Assembly (NCBI GenBank): GCA_002435785.1
Contig: DIUC01000020.1
Coordinates: forward strand, 120,562 to 184,561
Direction of reading: 5' to 3'
DNA length: 64,000 nt
DNA from: Saprospiraceae bacterium UBA6168
Lineage (GTDB): Bacteria > Bacteroidota > Bacteroidia > Chitinophagales > Saprospiraceae
Part shown: positions 32,029 to 41,800 of the stretch, one piece after another
How the letters are laid out: each line of letters starts with the position of its first letter
How positions within the stretch are numbered: position 1 is the first letter of the stretch
Position numbers and translations under genes: made by a program
Notes under the pieces: generated by a model
Seen by the model: the letters and a program-made list of their open reading frames with translations, nothing else
Databases searched by the model: none
What the model was told of the DNA's origin: nothing

Positions 32029-34644
32029 ATGAAGATTTTAATACTCACCACCACTTTTTTATGGGCATTTGTCGGCTTAGCAAAAGCCCAATGCGACCTG
32101 TCTGCGCTTGAGGTCATCAACTCGCCGGGCCAAGTGCTCCTCGCTGACGAGGAATGCACCGATGCCCAAGGCTGGACGCACTACTACCACACCACGAGCA
32201 ACCGCATCCTGCTTTCCATCAAAAAAAACGGCCAAGACATCGGCTCCATTGACCTCGGCATGAGCGTGAAGGCAGGTACCCTGCCCAGTTTCAGCTCAGG
32301 CGGCTTCAACCTTTCCGGTGCCGATTATATTGACAACGAAATCTGGATAGTGGCCAACCGCTACTGGCAAGTTACCGGGGCCAACGCCATCGCCTCCCCC
32401 GTACAGGTTCGGTTTTATCTGTCGAGCGTGGATATTACCGACGTCGCCGAAATCGTGGACGACTTTGGCTTCCTCGTTGACCAGCCTGAAGACCTCTACA
32501 TGTTCACCGTTGGCAATGCGGGCGGCCTGTACCCGTTAGCTACTTCCACGCAGCCTTTCAACGCCAGCTACACCCTCTACGACATGTTCCCCGGCGGCCA
32601 GCCCGATTGGGCCAGCGGCTCCTTCAACGGATACCCTTATGGCGAGTTTGACGTGCCGACCTTGGACATCGGTGGCGGCGCAGGGTTCCTCATCTTCCAG
32701 AGCACCGACCCCTTGGCCATCTCCGGCAACATCGCCCGGCCCAATGGCAGCCCCGTGCCAGCCGTGGACGTGCGGGCCGCCTCCATCAGCATGGACGTGA
32801 CGGACAACAATGGCAACTACGCCTGCGGCTCCCTCCTCTCCGGCTCCGACTATGAGGTAGTGCCACACAAAGACATCAACCACGGCGAGGGCATCACGGT
32901 GGTGGACTTGATTGCCATTGCCCGGCACCTGAACGGCAGCCAGCCTATCACCGACCCCTACCGGCTCATCGCTGCCAACGCCAATGCGGACACCATCATC
33001 ACGTTCACCGACCTGACGGCCATCCGGGACGTGCTGTTCGACAACGCACCCAATTTCCCCAACAGCACCTCATGGCGCTTTGTGCCAAAAAACTACGTGT
33101 TCCCCACCCCAACGCACCCGTTTACCCCACCGTTTCCTGAGCAAATAGTTGCGCCAAACCTACAAGACAGCCTCTTTAGCCAAGATTTCTTTGGGGTAAA
33201 AATTGGCGACGTGGCCGACCCGTCCACTGCTGCACCACCCGCCCTCAACACCAGTTTTTTGATGGGAAACGCCAATGCCTGCAATGCTGGCGACACGGTC
33301 GTTTTCAACCTGACGGTGCAGGATTTCCAGAACATCCGGGGCTTCCAGTTCACCCTCGAATGGGATGCCAGTGTCCTTGACTTCCTCTCGGCCTCCAATT
33401 TCAACTTGGTCGGCTTCACCAACAACAGCATCGGCCAAGCCGCTGTCAACAATGGCAAGTTGACTTTCGTTTGGGTCAATGCTCAAGCCACATCCGGTAT
33501 CACAGTGGCTAACGGAAGCGCCATTTGCCAGCTCAGGTTCGTGGCAAACGGCAGCATCGGCAGCAGTACCCCGCTCAGTTTCACAGGGAGCGTGACGGAC
33601 ATGCTGGTCGTTCACCAGAACATGACCCAAGTGGTGCCGAGCAGCGTACCGGGGAGCTTCATCATTGACAACAACTCCACCATTTCGGCCTCGGCTTTTG
33701 TGCAAACCACAAGTTGCATCGGCCCGGCCACAGGAGCCATTGACCTGACCGCAACGGGCGGTACGGGCGGCCTCAGCTACCACTGGAGCAATGGTGCTAC
33801 CATGCAGGACATTTTTGGCCTCACCGCCAACTCCTACACCGTGACCATCACCGACGCCTCTGGCAATTGCCCGTTGGTGCTGACCTACGTCGTGACGGCG
33901 CCAGTGCCCATGACGGTAGGTGCGCAAGTGTCCAACATGTCTTGCCCTTACTTGGCCGATGGCTCTATCGCATTGGCCATTGCGGGCGGCGAGGCTCCGT
34001 TCAGCTACCTTTGGAGCAATGGCGGCGCTACCCGCATCATCGGCAACCTGTATCAAGGCAGCTACACCGTCACCGTCACCGATGGAGCGGGCTGCACTTC
34101 CACCGCAAGTTTTACCATCCTAAGCCCTGGGCAGCTCATGCCAGTGGTTACGGTGACCAATGCCTCCAACGCCAACAAGGCGGATGGCCTGGTGACAATG
34201 TCCGGCATCAACGGCGGCACTGGGCCGTTCAGCTTCCTCTGGAACAACGGTGCCACCACCCAGTCGTTGACGAACGTGCCCCCCGGCGATTACGTGGTAA
34301 CCATCACCGACGGGGTGGGTTGCCAACATGTGTTCGGCTACGAGGTGTACGGCCTCTTCACCGGCACAGTCGAGGCTGGCAGCGACCTGACGGCGATGGA
34401 GGTTTACCCTAATCCTGTATTGGCGGGAAAGGCATTCAACCTTGTTTTTTCGATAAAAAAGGCGGGAAGAATCAAAGCGACCATCTTTGCCCCCAATGGA
34501 AAAATGGTGGGTCGTGAGCAGTTCAACCTCCAAGCCGGACAATCGGTACAGTTGATGGAAGCACCAACGGTTAATGGTTTTTACATCGTCCATTTTGAAA
34601 TGGGTGGGCTGCCTGTTGGGCGCTTGAAGTTGGTAGTGCAGTAG
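32029..34644 (+). CDS. T9SS-exported multidomain surface protein: dockerin-like, cohesin-like and SprB-type repeats
   Basis: An 871-residue protein with signal peptide (MKILILTTTFLWAFVGLAKA). After a beta-rich N-terminal half comes a carboxypeptidase-regulatory-like module (ISGNIARPNGSPVPAVDVRA, about 245-285). A dockerin-like pair of EF loops follows (HGEGITVVDLIAIARHLNGS, NADTIITFTDLTAIRDVLF), then a cohesin-like domain (about 415-550: VQDFQNIRGFQFTLEWDASV). Three SprB-type repeats of about 75 residues carry the phrases YHWSNGA, YLWSNGG and FLWNNGA. It ends with a type A sorting domain (VYPNPVLAGKAF, FYIVHF). Probably a cell-surface adhesin or scaffold. The ATG at 32029 gives the signal peptide. 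Confidence 0.85.
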   Translation: MKILILTTTFLWAFVGLAKAQCDLSALEVINSPGQVLLADEECTDAQGWTHYYHTTSNRILLSIKKNGQDIGSIDLGMSVKAGTLPSFSSGGFNLSGADYIDNEIWIVANRYWQVTGANAIASPVQVRFYLSSVDITDVAEIVDDFGFLVDQPEDLYMFTVGNAGGLYPLATSTQPFNASYTLYDMFPGGQPDWASGSFNGYPYGEFDVPTLDIGGGAGFLIFQSTDPLAISGNIARPNGSPVPAVDVRAASISMDVTDNNGNYACGSLLSGSDYEVVPHKDINHGEGITVVDLIAIARHLNGSQPITDPYRLIAANANADTIITFTDLTAIRDVLFDNAPNFPNSTSWRFVPKNYVFPTPTHPFTPPFPEQIVAPNLQDSLFSQDFFGVKIGDVADPSTAAPPALNTSFLMGNANACNAGDTVVFNLTVQDFQNIRGFQFTLEWDASVLDFLSASNFNLVGFTNNSIGQAAVNNGKLTFVWVNAQATSGITVANGSAICQLRFVANGSIGSSTPLSFTGSVTDMLVVHQNMTQVVPSSVPGSFIIDNNSTISASAFVQTTSCIGPATGAIDLTATGGTGGLSYHWSNGATMQDIFGLTANSYTVTITDASGNCPLVLTYVVTAPVPMTVGAQVSNMSCPYLADGSIALAIAGGEAPFSYLWSNGGATRIIGNLYQGSYTVTVTDGAGCTSTASFTILSPGQLMPVVTVTNASNANKADGLVTMSGINGGTGPFSFLWNNGATTQSLTNVPPGDYVVTITDGVGCQHVFGYEVYGLFTGTVEAGSDLTAMEVYPNPVLAGKAFNLVFSIKKAGRIKATIFAPNGKMVGREQFNLQAGQSVQLMEAPTVNGFYIVHFEMGGLPVGRLKLVVQ

Positions 34645-34661
34645 TCTTTCACCCAATTTCA

Positions 34662-34708
34662 CCTCACCCCCGACCCCTCTCCTGTGAGGAGAGGGGTCGG
34701 GGGTGAGG
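34662..34708. terminator. Perfect 21-bp-stem hairpin between convergent genes
   Basis: CCTCACCCCCGACCCCTCTC plus C (34662-34682) is perfectly inverted at 34688-34708 around a five-base loop. The right arm touches the stop codon of the ThuA gene. It is placed to terminate both convergent genes, although the T runs are short. The sequence is like the CTCACCCCCGACCCCTCTCC elements seen widely in bacterial genomes. Confidence 0.7.
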
Positions 34709-35452
34709 TCATTTCTCTTTCCCAGCGGCCCAAAGTATGCCGCCGAGTATGTGCTGCAAGAACAACGGCTCCAAGAATGACTCCGAAGTATGGCCCCGCC
34801 CAGTATAAAAAGCCCTGCCGCCTTGGTAATTGTGGTACCAAGCGATGGGGTGGTTTGCCCCATTCTCACCACCCTCGTAGGTTGTTTCGTCGAGTTGACA
34901 AAGCACGTGCACATCGGGGTTCAGGTTTTTGAAATTGTACCATTCATCATAGCATTTCCAGTCGTTGGGCAGGTGCTTGGTGCTGGGGTGCTTTTTGTCC
35001 TTCACCCGAATGATGGCGTCTTGGTTTTTCGGGTGGCTCTTGAAATAGCCGCCGACTAATTTGCCGTACCACGGCCAATCGTATTCCGTATCCGAGGCCG
35101 CATGAATGCCCACGTAGCCGCCTCCTGACTTGATATAACCCTCAAATGCCTGTTGTTCGCGCTCGCCCAGCACGTTCATGGTGGTGCTGAGGAATACCAC
35201 GGCATCGAACTTCGCAAGGTTTTCTTTGATGAAAAAAGTGCTGTCCTCCGTGGCCTCCACCCCAAAGTTGTTTTCGTCACCGATTTTTTTGATGGCCGCA
35301 ATCCCATCTGGGATGCTGGCATGGCGGTAGCCGTTGGTCTTGGAAAACACAAGGACATTGAAGGCTTTGCCGTTTTTCGTCACGCCCTTTGGCGGGTGGC
35401 AGTTGGTGCAGAAAAAGGCGAACAGGCAGGCGAGGATGGTCAGTTTTTTCAT
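34709..35452 (-). CDS. ThuA-like domain lipoprotein/secreted protein
   Basis: A 247-residue protein with a lipoprotein-type signal (LTILACLFAFFCTNC). The mature part is a ThuA-like class I glutamine-amidotransferase fold: NVLVFSKTNGYRHASIPDGI near 32-51, DAVVFLSTTMNVLGEREQQAF, GGGYVGIHAASDTEYDWPWYG and a C-terminal GRAFYTGRGHTSESF. The family is tied to sugar or trehalose utilisation and is frequent on Bacteroidota surfaces, but no sugar genes are adjacent. The catalytic activity is unproven in the family. Confidence 0.88.
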   Translation of the reverse strand: MKKLTILACLFAFFCTNCHPPKGVTKNGKAFNVLVFSKTNGYRHASIPDGIAAIKKIGDENNFGVEATEDSTFFIKENLAKFDAVVFLSTTMNVLGEREQQAFEGYIKSGGGYVGIHAASDTEYDWPWYGKLVGGYFKSHPKNQDAIIRVKDKKHPSTKHLPNDWKCYDEWYNFKNLNPDVHVLCQLDETTYEGGENGANHPIAWYHNYQGGRAFYTGRGHTSESFLEPLFLQHILGGILWAAGKEK

Positions 35453-35539
35453 AAAAAAGTGGTTGGTAAAGGTAGTTGGCGAAGGTAGATTGAATCGGTT
35501 AAAAAAGAAATCGGGAAAGGAGAAATCGTGGAAGTTTGG

Positions 35540-35547
35540 TATCTTTG
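35540..35547 (+). promoter_or_regulatory. Candidate -7 box (TATCTTTG) of the toxin-antitoxin operon
   Basis: It is an exact TAnnTTTG match 19 bp before the antitoxin start at 35567. The -33 element is not obvious. Confidence 0.5.
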
Positions 35548-35566
35548 GAAGCTAATTTTATGTATC

Positions 35567-35875
35567 ATGAATGTAAAAACGAAAGCGATACCGAATATTT
35601 CGCCGGCATTGTTTTGGGATACCAAAATGGAGCATATCAATTGGAATACCAATGCTCCTTACGTAGTAGAACGTGTACTAAGTCGTGGAGCTTGGGCGGA
35701 TTTCAAAACCCTGCTTGCATTCTATGGGAAAGAACGAATAACAAACGAAGCGCTCAATCTTCGCTATCTTGATAAACGGACACTTGCCTTTTGCGCAAGC
35801 TATTTCAATGTTCCAATCGAAAAATTCCGATGCTACACTACTCTACAGTCGAACCCAGGACATTGGAACTACTGA
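35567..35875 (+). CDS. DUF6922-type putative antitoxin
   Basis: A 102-residue soluble protein: ISPALFWDTKMEHINWNTNA, YVVERVLSRGAWADFKTLLA and ITNEALNLRYLDKRTLAFCA. This pattern matches DUF6922, the small partner found before AbiEii-like nucleotidyltransferases in Bacteroidota. It overlaps the toxin gene by 46 bp in another frame, which suggests coupled translation. The ATG at 35567 is chosen because it follows the TATCTTTG box and starts the conserved part. Base composition is lower in GC than the flanking genes. Confidence 0.75.
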   Translation: MNVKTKAIPNISPALFWDTKMEHINWNTNAPYVVERVLSRGAWADFKTLLAFYGKERITNEALNLRYLDKRTLAFCASYFNVPIEKFRCYTTLQSNPGHWNY

Positions 35876-36441
35876 AAAAGCTGCAATCCTTGCCTTTTTT
35901 AGATAAATTTTACTTAGTTGGAGGTACTGCAATAGCGCTCCACCTTGGACATAGGGTGTCGGTTGACCTCGACATGTTTTCATTTGAAGATTTTGAAAGC
36001 ACCAATTTACAAGAGAAGCTGTCGGAGAGTTTTGATGAAATGGACCAAGTGATTCAATCATCAGGTACCCTGCTTTGCTTTTTAAAAGGTATCAAAACGG
36101 ATTTTATCCGTTACAAATATCCACCTCAGTATCCATCTTTTGAAGAGAACGGCATTAGGCTATTGGCCTTGGAAGATTTGATACCGATGAAACTATCGGC
36201 CATCGCTGGCAGGGGTAGAAAAAAGGATTTTTACGATGTTTATTTTCTGTTGAGGCATTACCCACTCTCTGAAATGCTGGCTTTGTATGAAGCCAAGTTC
36301 CCACAATCCTCCGTTTTCCATCTGCTCAAAAGCCTGGTTTATTTTGAGGATGCGGAACCTGATTCAGACCCGATCCTCTTTGAAAATGCACCTTGGAAAA
36401 GCGTCAAAAAAGCCGTCCAGCAAGCAGTAGGCAAACTTTGA
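35830..36441 (+). CDS. AbiEii/AbiGii-family nucleotidyltransferase toxin-like protein
   Basis: A 203-residue protein. The nucleotidyltransferase site is clear: FYLVGGTAIALHLGHRVSVD near 27-46, then LDMF; GG(T/S) plus DxD-type Asp residues bind metal and NTP. The later KLSAIAGRGRKKDFYDVYFL motif (near 125-145) is the conserved K-x-D/R-KDFYD region of the AbiEii family. AbiE toxins transfer nucleotides to tRNA and cause growth arrest during phage infection. It overlaps the DUF6922 gene and ends 2 bp before the DUF5682 gene. Confidence 0.82.
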   Translation: MLHYSTVEPRTLELLKKLQSLPFLDKFYLVGGTAIALHLGHRVSVDLDMFSFEDFESTNLQEKLSESFDEMDQVIQSSGTLLCFLKGIKTDFIRYKYPPQYPSFEENGIRLLALEDLIPMKLSAIAGRGRKKDFYDVYFLLRHYPLSEMLALYEAKFPQSSVFHLLKSLVYFEDAEPDSDPILFENAPWKSVKKAVQQAVGKL

Positions 36442-36443
36442 CC

Positions 36444-38759
36444 ATGCTCCACCTCCTCGGCATCCGACACCACGGCCCTGGCTCCGCAAAAGCCGTCCTA
36501 TCGGCCCTCCAAGCCAACCCGCCCGACTGCCTCCTCATCGAAGCTCCGTCCGACAGTGAGCAGCTCCTAATTATTTCGGATTTGGGATTTGGGATTGCGG
36601 ATTCAGCAGACACCCAATCCGAAATCCGAAATCCGAAATGCGAAATCGTTCCCCCCATCGCCATGCTCATCTACGACCCCAAAGACCTCGCACGGGCCAG
36701 CTACCTGCCCTTCGCCGAGTTCTCGCCGGAGTGGCAGGCTATTGCGTTTGCGAAGCAGCACAACATCCCCGTCCGCTTCATGGATTTGCCGATGGAAATG
36801 CACTTCGCCCTCGACGAGGCCGAGCGGCAGAACCCCCAGGCGGTACTGGAATTTTTGGAGAAAATGTCGCCCGAAGAGCGCCAGTTCCGGGCCGACCCAA
36901 TGAGCCATCTGGCCCACCTCGCAGGCTACACGGACAGCGAGCGGTGGTGGGAAGTCCTATTCGAGAGCGCCGGGAACGGGGCGGAGATTTTCGCCGCCAT
37001 TGCGAAGATGATGGCCGCACTGCGGGAGGGCACCGAGGAAAGCCCACGCACCCTGCTGCGGGAAGCGTACATGCGCCAAACCATCCGGCAGGCGCAAAAG
37101 GACGGCTTCCAAAACCTCGCTGTGGTCTGCGGCGCATGGCACGTGCCAGCCCTCGAAAACATCGAAAAGCAGAAGGCCAGCCACGACGCCGCATTGCTGA
37201 AAGGCATAAAAAAAATCAAGACCAACGCCACTTGGATACCGTGGAGCTACGACCGCCTCACGTTCCAGAGCGGCTACCGGGCTGGCATCGTATCGCCCGC
37301 TTGGTATGAACTGATTTTTTCCGAAGGAAAAAACGCCTCCATGCACTGGATGGTGCAGGTGGCCGTGCTGCTCCGCAAAGAAGACCTCGATGCCTCCTCT
37401 GCCCACGTCATCGAGGCCATCCGGCTGGCAGAGACGCTGGCGGCCATGCGGAGGCTGGCCTTGCCCGGCATTGACGAACTGCGGGAGGCCGCCGTCACCA
37501 CCATCTGCGAGGGCGATGCAGAGAAACTGCAACTCATTGAAAATAAGCTCATTACGGGCAAAAAAGTCGGCAGCGTACCGGACAATATCCCCACTGTTCC
37601 GCTGCAACGGGACATCGAACAAGCCGTGAAATCCGCCCGCCTGACCAAGCACTGGGAAAGCACCGACGAGGAATGGCTCGGCGCCACCGCCGCTGCGCCA
37701 CAAGGCGGCATTGACCTACGGGAAGAATCGGGGCGGCTGAAAAGCCACCTGCTGCACCGCTTGAACCTGTTGGACATCCCGTGGGGCAGGCTGATGGAAC
37801 TGAACCGCCACCAATCGGCGGGCGGTTTTAAAGAGTTTTGGAAAATGAAGTGGTCGCCTGATTTCGCCATCCGCATCATCGAGAAAGGGGCTTGGGGCAA
37901 TACGGTGGAGGAGGCTTGCACCCGTTTTTTGGCCAAAAAAACCGAAGCGGCCAATGCCCTGCCCGCCCTCACGCTGCTCGTGAAACAGACACTTAACGCC
38001 GATTTGCCAGCGGCTTTTGACGGGTTGCTCCGCAAATTGGAGAACCTCGCCGCCCTCGCCACCGACGTTTATCACCTCATGGACGCACTGCCACCGCTGG
38101 CGCAAATCACCCGTTACGGCAATACCCGTGGCACCGACGTGCGGGCCGTAGAGCAGGTGGTGCAGCACCTCGTGCCCCGCATCTGCATCGGGCTGCCTGC
38201 CGCCGTGCCCAACCTTGACGAGGACGCCAGCCGGGAGGCTTTCGATAAGCTGATGGCCGTGAACCGGGCGCTTGGCCTGCTGAACGAGCCAGCGTTTTTC
38301 AACCAATGGTTCGACTGCATCTCCCATATTGCTGATAACCAGCGGGTGAATGGCATTCTGACGGGAGCTTGTACCCGTATTTTGTTCGACAAAAAAATAA
38401 GGTCGGAAGCGGAGACGGCCATCCGCACGGAATACTCGCTCTCCCAAGCCACGCCGCCCCTCGAAGCGGCACAGTGGCTCGAAGGCTTCCTGCAAGGCAG
38501 CGGCCTGCTGCTCCTGCACAACACCTCCCTCTGGAACCTCCTCGACGCTTGGGTGGACGGCCTCGGCGAGGAGGTTTTCAGGGACACATTGCCGCTGCTG
38601 CGTCGCACCTTCTCCCGCTTTCCTGCTCCTGAGCGGGAACGGATGCTGGGCCTTGCAAAGCAGGGGCAGGTGGTGGAAAGCATGATGGAGGCGGTTGATT
38701 ATGAGGAAAATAGGGCGGGGCGAGTGTTGCCGTTGGTGCGGCGTTTGTTGCTTGGATAG
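36444..38759 (+). CDS. DUF5682 family protein
   Basis: A 771-residue soluble protein. The N-terminus MLHLLGIRHHGPGSAKAVLS, with IEAPSD near 33 and LPFAEFSPEWQAIAFAKQ near 90, matches DUF5682, a family in the EreA/ChaN/TraB-like superfamily usually found in operons with MoxR AAA+ ATPases and vWA proteins. Neither partner is present here. The rest is mostly helical. Residues about 44-68 (SDLGFGIADSADTQSEIRNP) are encoded by an inverted low-complexity array and look like an insertion between two beta strands. The ATG at 36444 follows the toxin stop closely. Confidence 0.75.
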   Translation: MLHLLGIRHHGPGSAKAVLSALQANPPDCLLIEAPSDSEQLLIISDLGFGIADSADTQSEIRNPKCEIVPPIAMLIYDPKDLARASYLPFAEFSPEWQAIAFAKQHNIPVRFMDLPMEMHFALDEAERQNPQAVLEFLEKMSPEERQFRADPMSHLAHLAGYTDSERWWEVLFESAGNGAEIFAAIAKMMAALREGTEESPRTLLREAYMRQTIRQAQKDGFQNLAVVCGAWHVPALENIEKQKASHDAALLKGIKKIKTNATWIPWSYDRLTFQSGYRAGIVSPAWYELIFSEGKNASMHWMVQVAVLLRKEDLDASSAHVIEAIRLAETLAAMRRLALPGIDELREAAVTTICEGDAEKLQLIENKLITGKKVGSVPDNIPTVPLQRDIEQAVKSARLTKHWESTDEEWLGATAAAPQGGIDLREESGRLKSHLLHRLNLLDIPWGRLMELNRHQSAGGFKEFWKMKWSPDFAIRIIEKGAWGNTVEEACTRFLAKKTEAANALPALTLLVKQTLNADLPAAFDGLLRKLENLAALATDVYHLMDALPPLAQITRYGNTRGTDVRAVEQVVQHLVPRICIGLPAAVPNLDEDASREAFDKLMAVNRALGLLNEPAFFNQWFDCISHIADNQRVNGILTGACTRILFDKKIRSEAETAIRTEYSLSQATPPLEAAQWLEGFLQGSGLLLLHNTSLWNLLDAWVDGLGEEVFRDTLPLLRRTFSRFPAPERERMLGLAKQGQVVESMMEAVDYEENRAGRVLPLVRRLLLG
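36575..36643. repeat. Inverted word array (GGATTTGG type) inside the DUF5682 gene
   Basis: TTCGGATTTGGGATTTGGGA and TTGCGGATTC on the left are answered by CCCAATCCGAAATCCGAAAT and ATGCGAA on the right. The array is in frame and replaces or extends a loop near residues 44-68. It has the same left/right complementary architecture as the intergenic arrays. Confidence 0.8.
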
Positions 38760-38855
38760 GGCAATTGATAATAGACGGGTTCTCCTTTCCTTGTATCGAA
38801 AGTGCTGTTTAACGCTACTTTTTTACTGGTCAAAGCGACGGGCTGACCCACCCCC

Positions 38856-41800
38856 TCATCCTATTTCAGTCATTGCCCCCAAACCCTGCAATGCCGCCAC
38901 AAAATCATTGTCAACGTTTACTTTCCTCGCCTTGGACGTAAAGTTCAGGCTGGTCTTGTTTTGATAATCCAGCAGCGTCATTTTGAGTTGTTGGGTACCT
39001 TTGTGTTGCTTGCAGAGTGCTTCGAGTTGGTCAATCAACTTGGTGGTTAAGTCTTCCACATTTATTTTCACCGTCACCGATTTCACGAGGTTTTTCCCGG
39101 CATTTTCGAGAAGCGTCACCTCTTTTACCTTTAGGCTGAACTCGTCGTCACGGCCCCAGCGAGCTTCGTAGTTTCCAGTGACAAAGACGCAATTGCCCTG
39201 CTCGAAAAAGCCCTTGAACTTCATGTAATCATCGCTGAAAAGGCTGAGTTCCAGTGTGCCGTGGTAGTCTTGCAGTACGAAAGTGCCGTAGCCCGTGCCC
39301 TTCTGGCTTACCTTGTGGATGGCCTTTACCACAATGCCCGCCACTTTCACGGGCTGGCCTTTTTTCTCTTCCAAATCTTCAAGGGTGCAAGTGATGAAGT
39401 TCTCCATCTCCATGCGGTAGTCGTCCAGCGGGTGGCCGCTGATGTAGATGCCCGTGACCTCTTTTTCCCGCTCTAATTTTTCGATGAGGCTCCAGGGGTT
39501 GCACTTGGGCAGCTCCGGCTCGGCGATGTCCATGGCGGCGCTATCGCTCCCGAAGAGTGACATGGCAGCGCTGGCTTGCCGCTCCTGCCAAGCTGTACCG
39601 AAGTGCAGCACCAGCTCGATGAAGCTGTCATATTTTCCCGTCGAAGGCGGGGCGAAAAACTGCGCACGGTGGCCCACGCCTTTTTCTTTGTCCTCAAAAC
39701 AGTCGAAAGCGCCGCCGAGCACGAGGCTTTCCAGCACTTTTTTGTTGGCGGACTTGGTGTCCAATCGTTTCACGAAGTCATAAATGGACTTGAACGGCCC
39801 CCGTTTGTCCCGTTCCTTCAGAATATCTTCTACCGGTCCCTCGCCCACGCCTTTGAGGGCGCTCATGCCAAAGCGGATTTGCCCGGCCTTGTTGGAGGTA
39901 AAATCGGAGACCGACTCGTTGATGTCCGGGCCGAGCACGGGCACGTTCATGCGGTTGCACTCTTGCAGCAGTTTGGTGATGCCAGTGATGTCGCTTTTGT
40001 TGTTGGAAAGCACAGCCGCCATGAACTCTGACGGGTAGTTTGCCTTCAAATAGGCCGTCTGGAAACCCAGCAGGGCATAGCACGTTGAGTGGCTTTTGTT
40101 GAAGGCATAGCTGGCGAAGGCTTCCCAGTCCTTCCATATCTTTTCGCAGACCTCTTTCGGATGTCCGTTTTTTTCGGCACCTTCCAGGAACTTGGGGTAC
40201 ATTTTGTCCAGTACCGACTTTTGCTTTTTACCCATCGCCTTCCGCAGCACGTCAGCCTCGCCCTTGGTGAAATTGGCGAGTTTTTGCGACAGCAACATGA
40301 CTTGCTCCTGATAAACTGTGATGCCGTAGGTATCTTTCAAATTACCCTCCATCTCTGGCAAATCATAGTGGATGACCTGGCGCCCGTGCTTTCTTGCGAT
40401 AAAATCGGGGATATAGGCCAACGGGCCGGGTCGGTACAGGGCGTTCATGGCAATGAGGTCGTCGAAGGTCGTCGGCTTTAGGTCCTTCATGTACTTCTGC
40501 ATCCCCGCACTTTCATACTGGAAAATGGCGACTGTTTCGCCTTTTTGGAACAACTCGTAAGTCTTCACATCGTCGAGCGGGATGGTGTCAATATCAATTT
40601 TCACCCCATGCACCAGTTCTATGATTTTGACGGCGTCGTCAATGATGGTCAAGGTGCGAAGCCCCAAGAAGTCCATCTTGAGCAAGCCCGCTGATTCCGC
40701 TACGCTGTTGTCGAATTGGCTGACGAGCAGTTCGCTGTCCTTGGCCACCGTCACTGGCACGTACTTCGTGATGTCGTCCGGCGTGATGATGACCCCGCAG
40801 GCGTGGATGCCCGTGTTGCGCACCGAGCCTTCGAGCTTGCGGGCGGTCTGAATCATGTCGCCGATTTGGTCATTGGCATTGGCCAACACCCTGAATTTCA
40901 GCGCTTTGTCCACATCATCGGCGGAGTTGAACTTGTCCCTAAGTTCATTTTCTGGCGTTGCCAAAACATCTTTCAAGGTCGTGCCGAGCTGCTGCGGGAA
41001 GCTCTTGGCCACCTTGTCCACCTCGCCGAGCGGCACGTTCATCACCCGGCCCACATCCCGTAGGCTCGACTTGGCGGCCATCGTGCCATAAGTCACGATT
41101 TGGGCGACCTGCATCCTACCATACTTATTCACGACGTAATCAATCACCTTGTCTCTGCCACGGTCGTCGAAGTCAATATCAATATCGGGCATGCTCACCC
41201 GCTCGGGGTTCAGGAAGCGCTCAAAAAGTAGGTCGTATTTGATGGGGTCAACGTTAGTGATGCCTGTGCAATAGGCCACTGCCGAACCCGCCGCAGAGCC
41301 ACGGCCCGGCCCTACGCTCACGCCCATCTTGCGGGCGGTGCTGGTGAAGTCCTGCACGATGAGAAAGTAGCCGGGGTAGCCGGAATTTTTGATGACGTTC
41401 AGCTCGAAGTTGAGGCGCTCCTCGGTCGGGGCGTCAATGTCGCCGTAGCGTTTCTTCGCCCCCTCAAAAGTTAAGTGGCGCAGGTAGTCGTCTTGCGTAT
41501 CAAAGCCCGCTGGCACGGGGAAGGCGGGCAGAAGCACGTCCCGTACAAGCTCCAGCGGCTCTATTTTATCGTAAATCTCTTGCGTAAAGTCCACCGCCTG
41601 CGGCACATCGTGGAAGAGGCGGTTCATTTCGTCCTGCGTTTTGAAGTAAAAATCGGAGGAGGGGAAGCGGAAGCGCTTTTCGTCATTGAGCAGACTGTTG
41701 GTGTTCACGCAGAGGAGGATGTCGTGCGGCATGGAGTCCTCCTCCTCGATGTAGTGGCTATCGTTGGTGCAAATGACCTTGAGGTTGTACTTTTTGGCGA

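Noticed and set aside
35567..38759. A complete MoxR-vWA system
   Set aside because: Only the DUF5682 component is present; no Walker A/B AAA+ or vWA MIDAS motif lies in the flanking genes.
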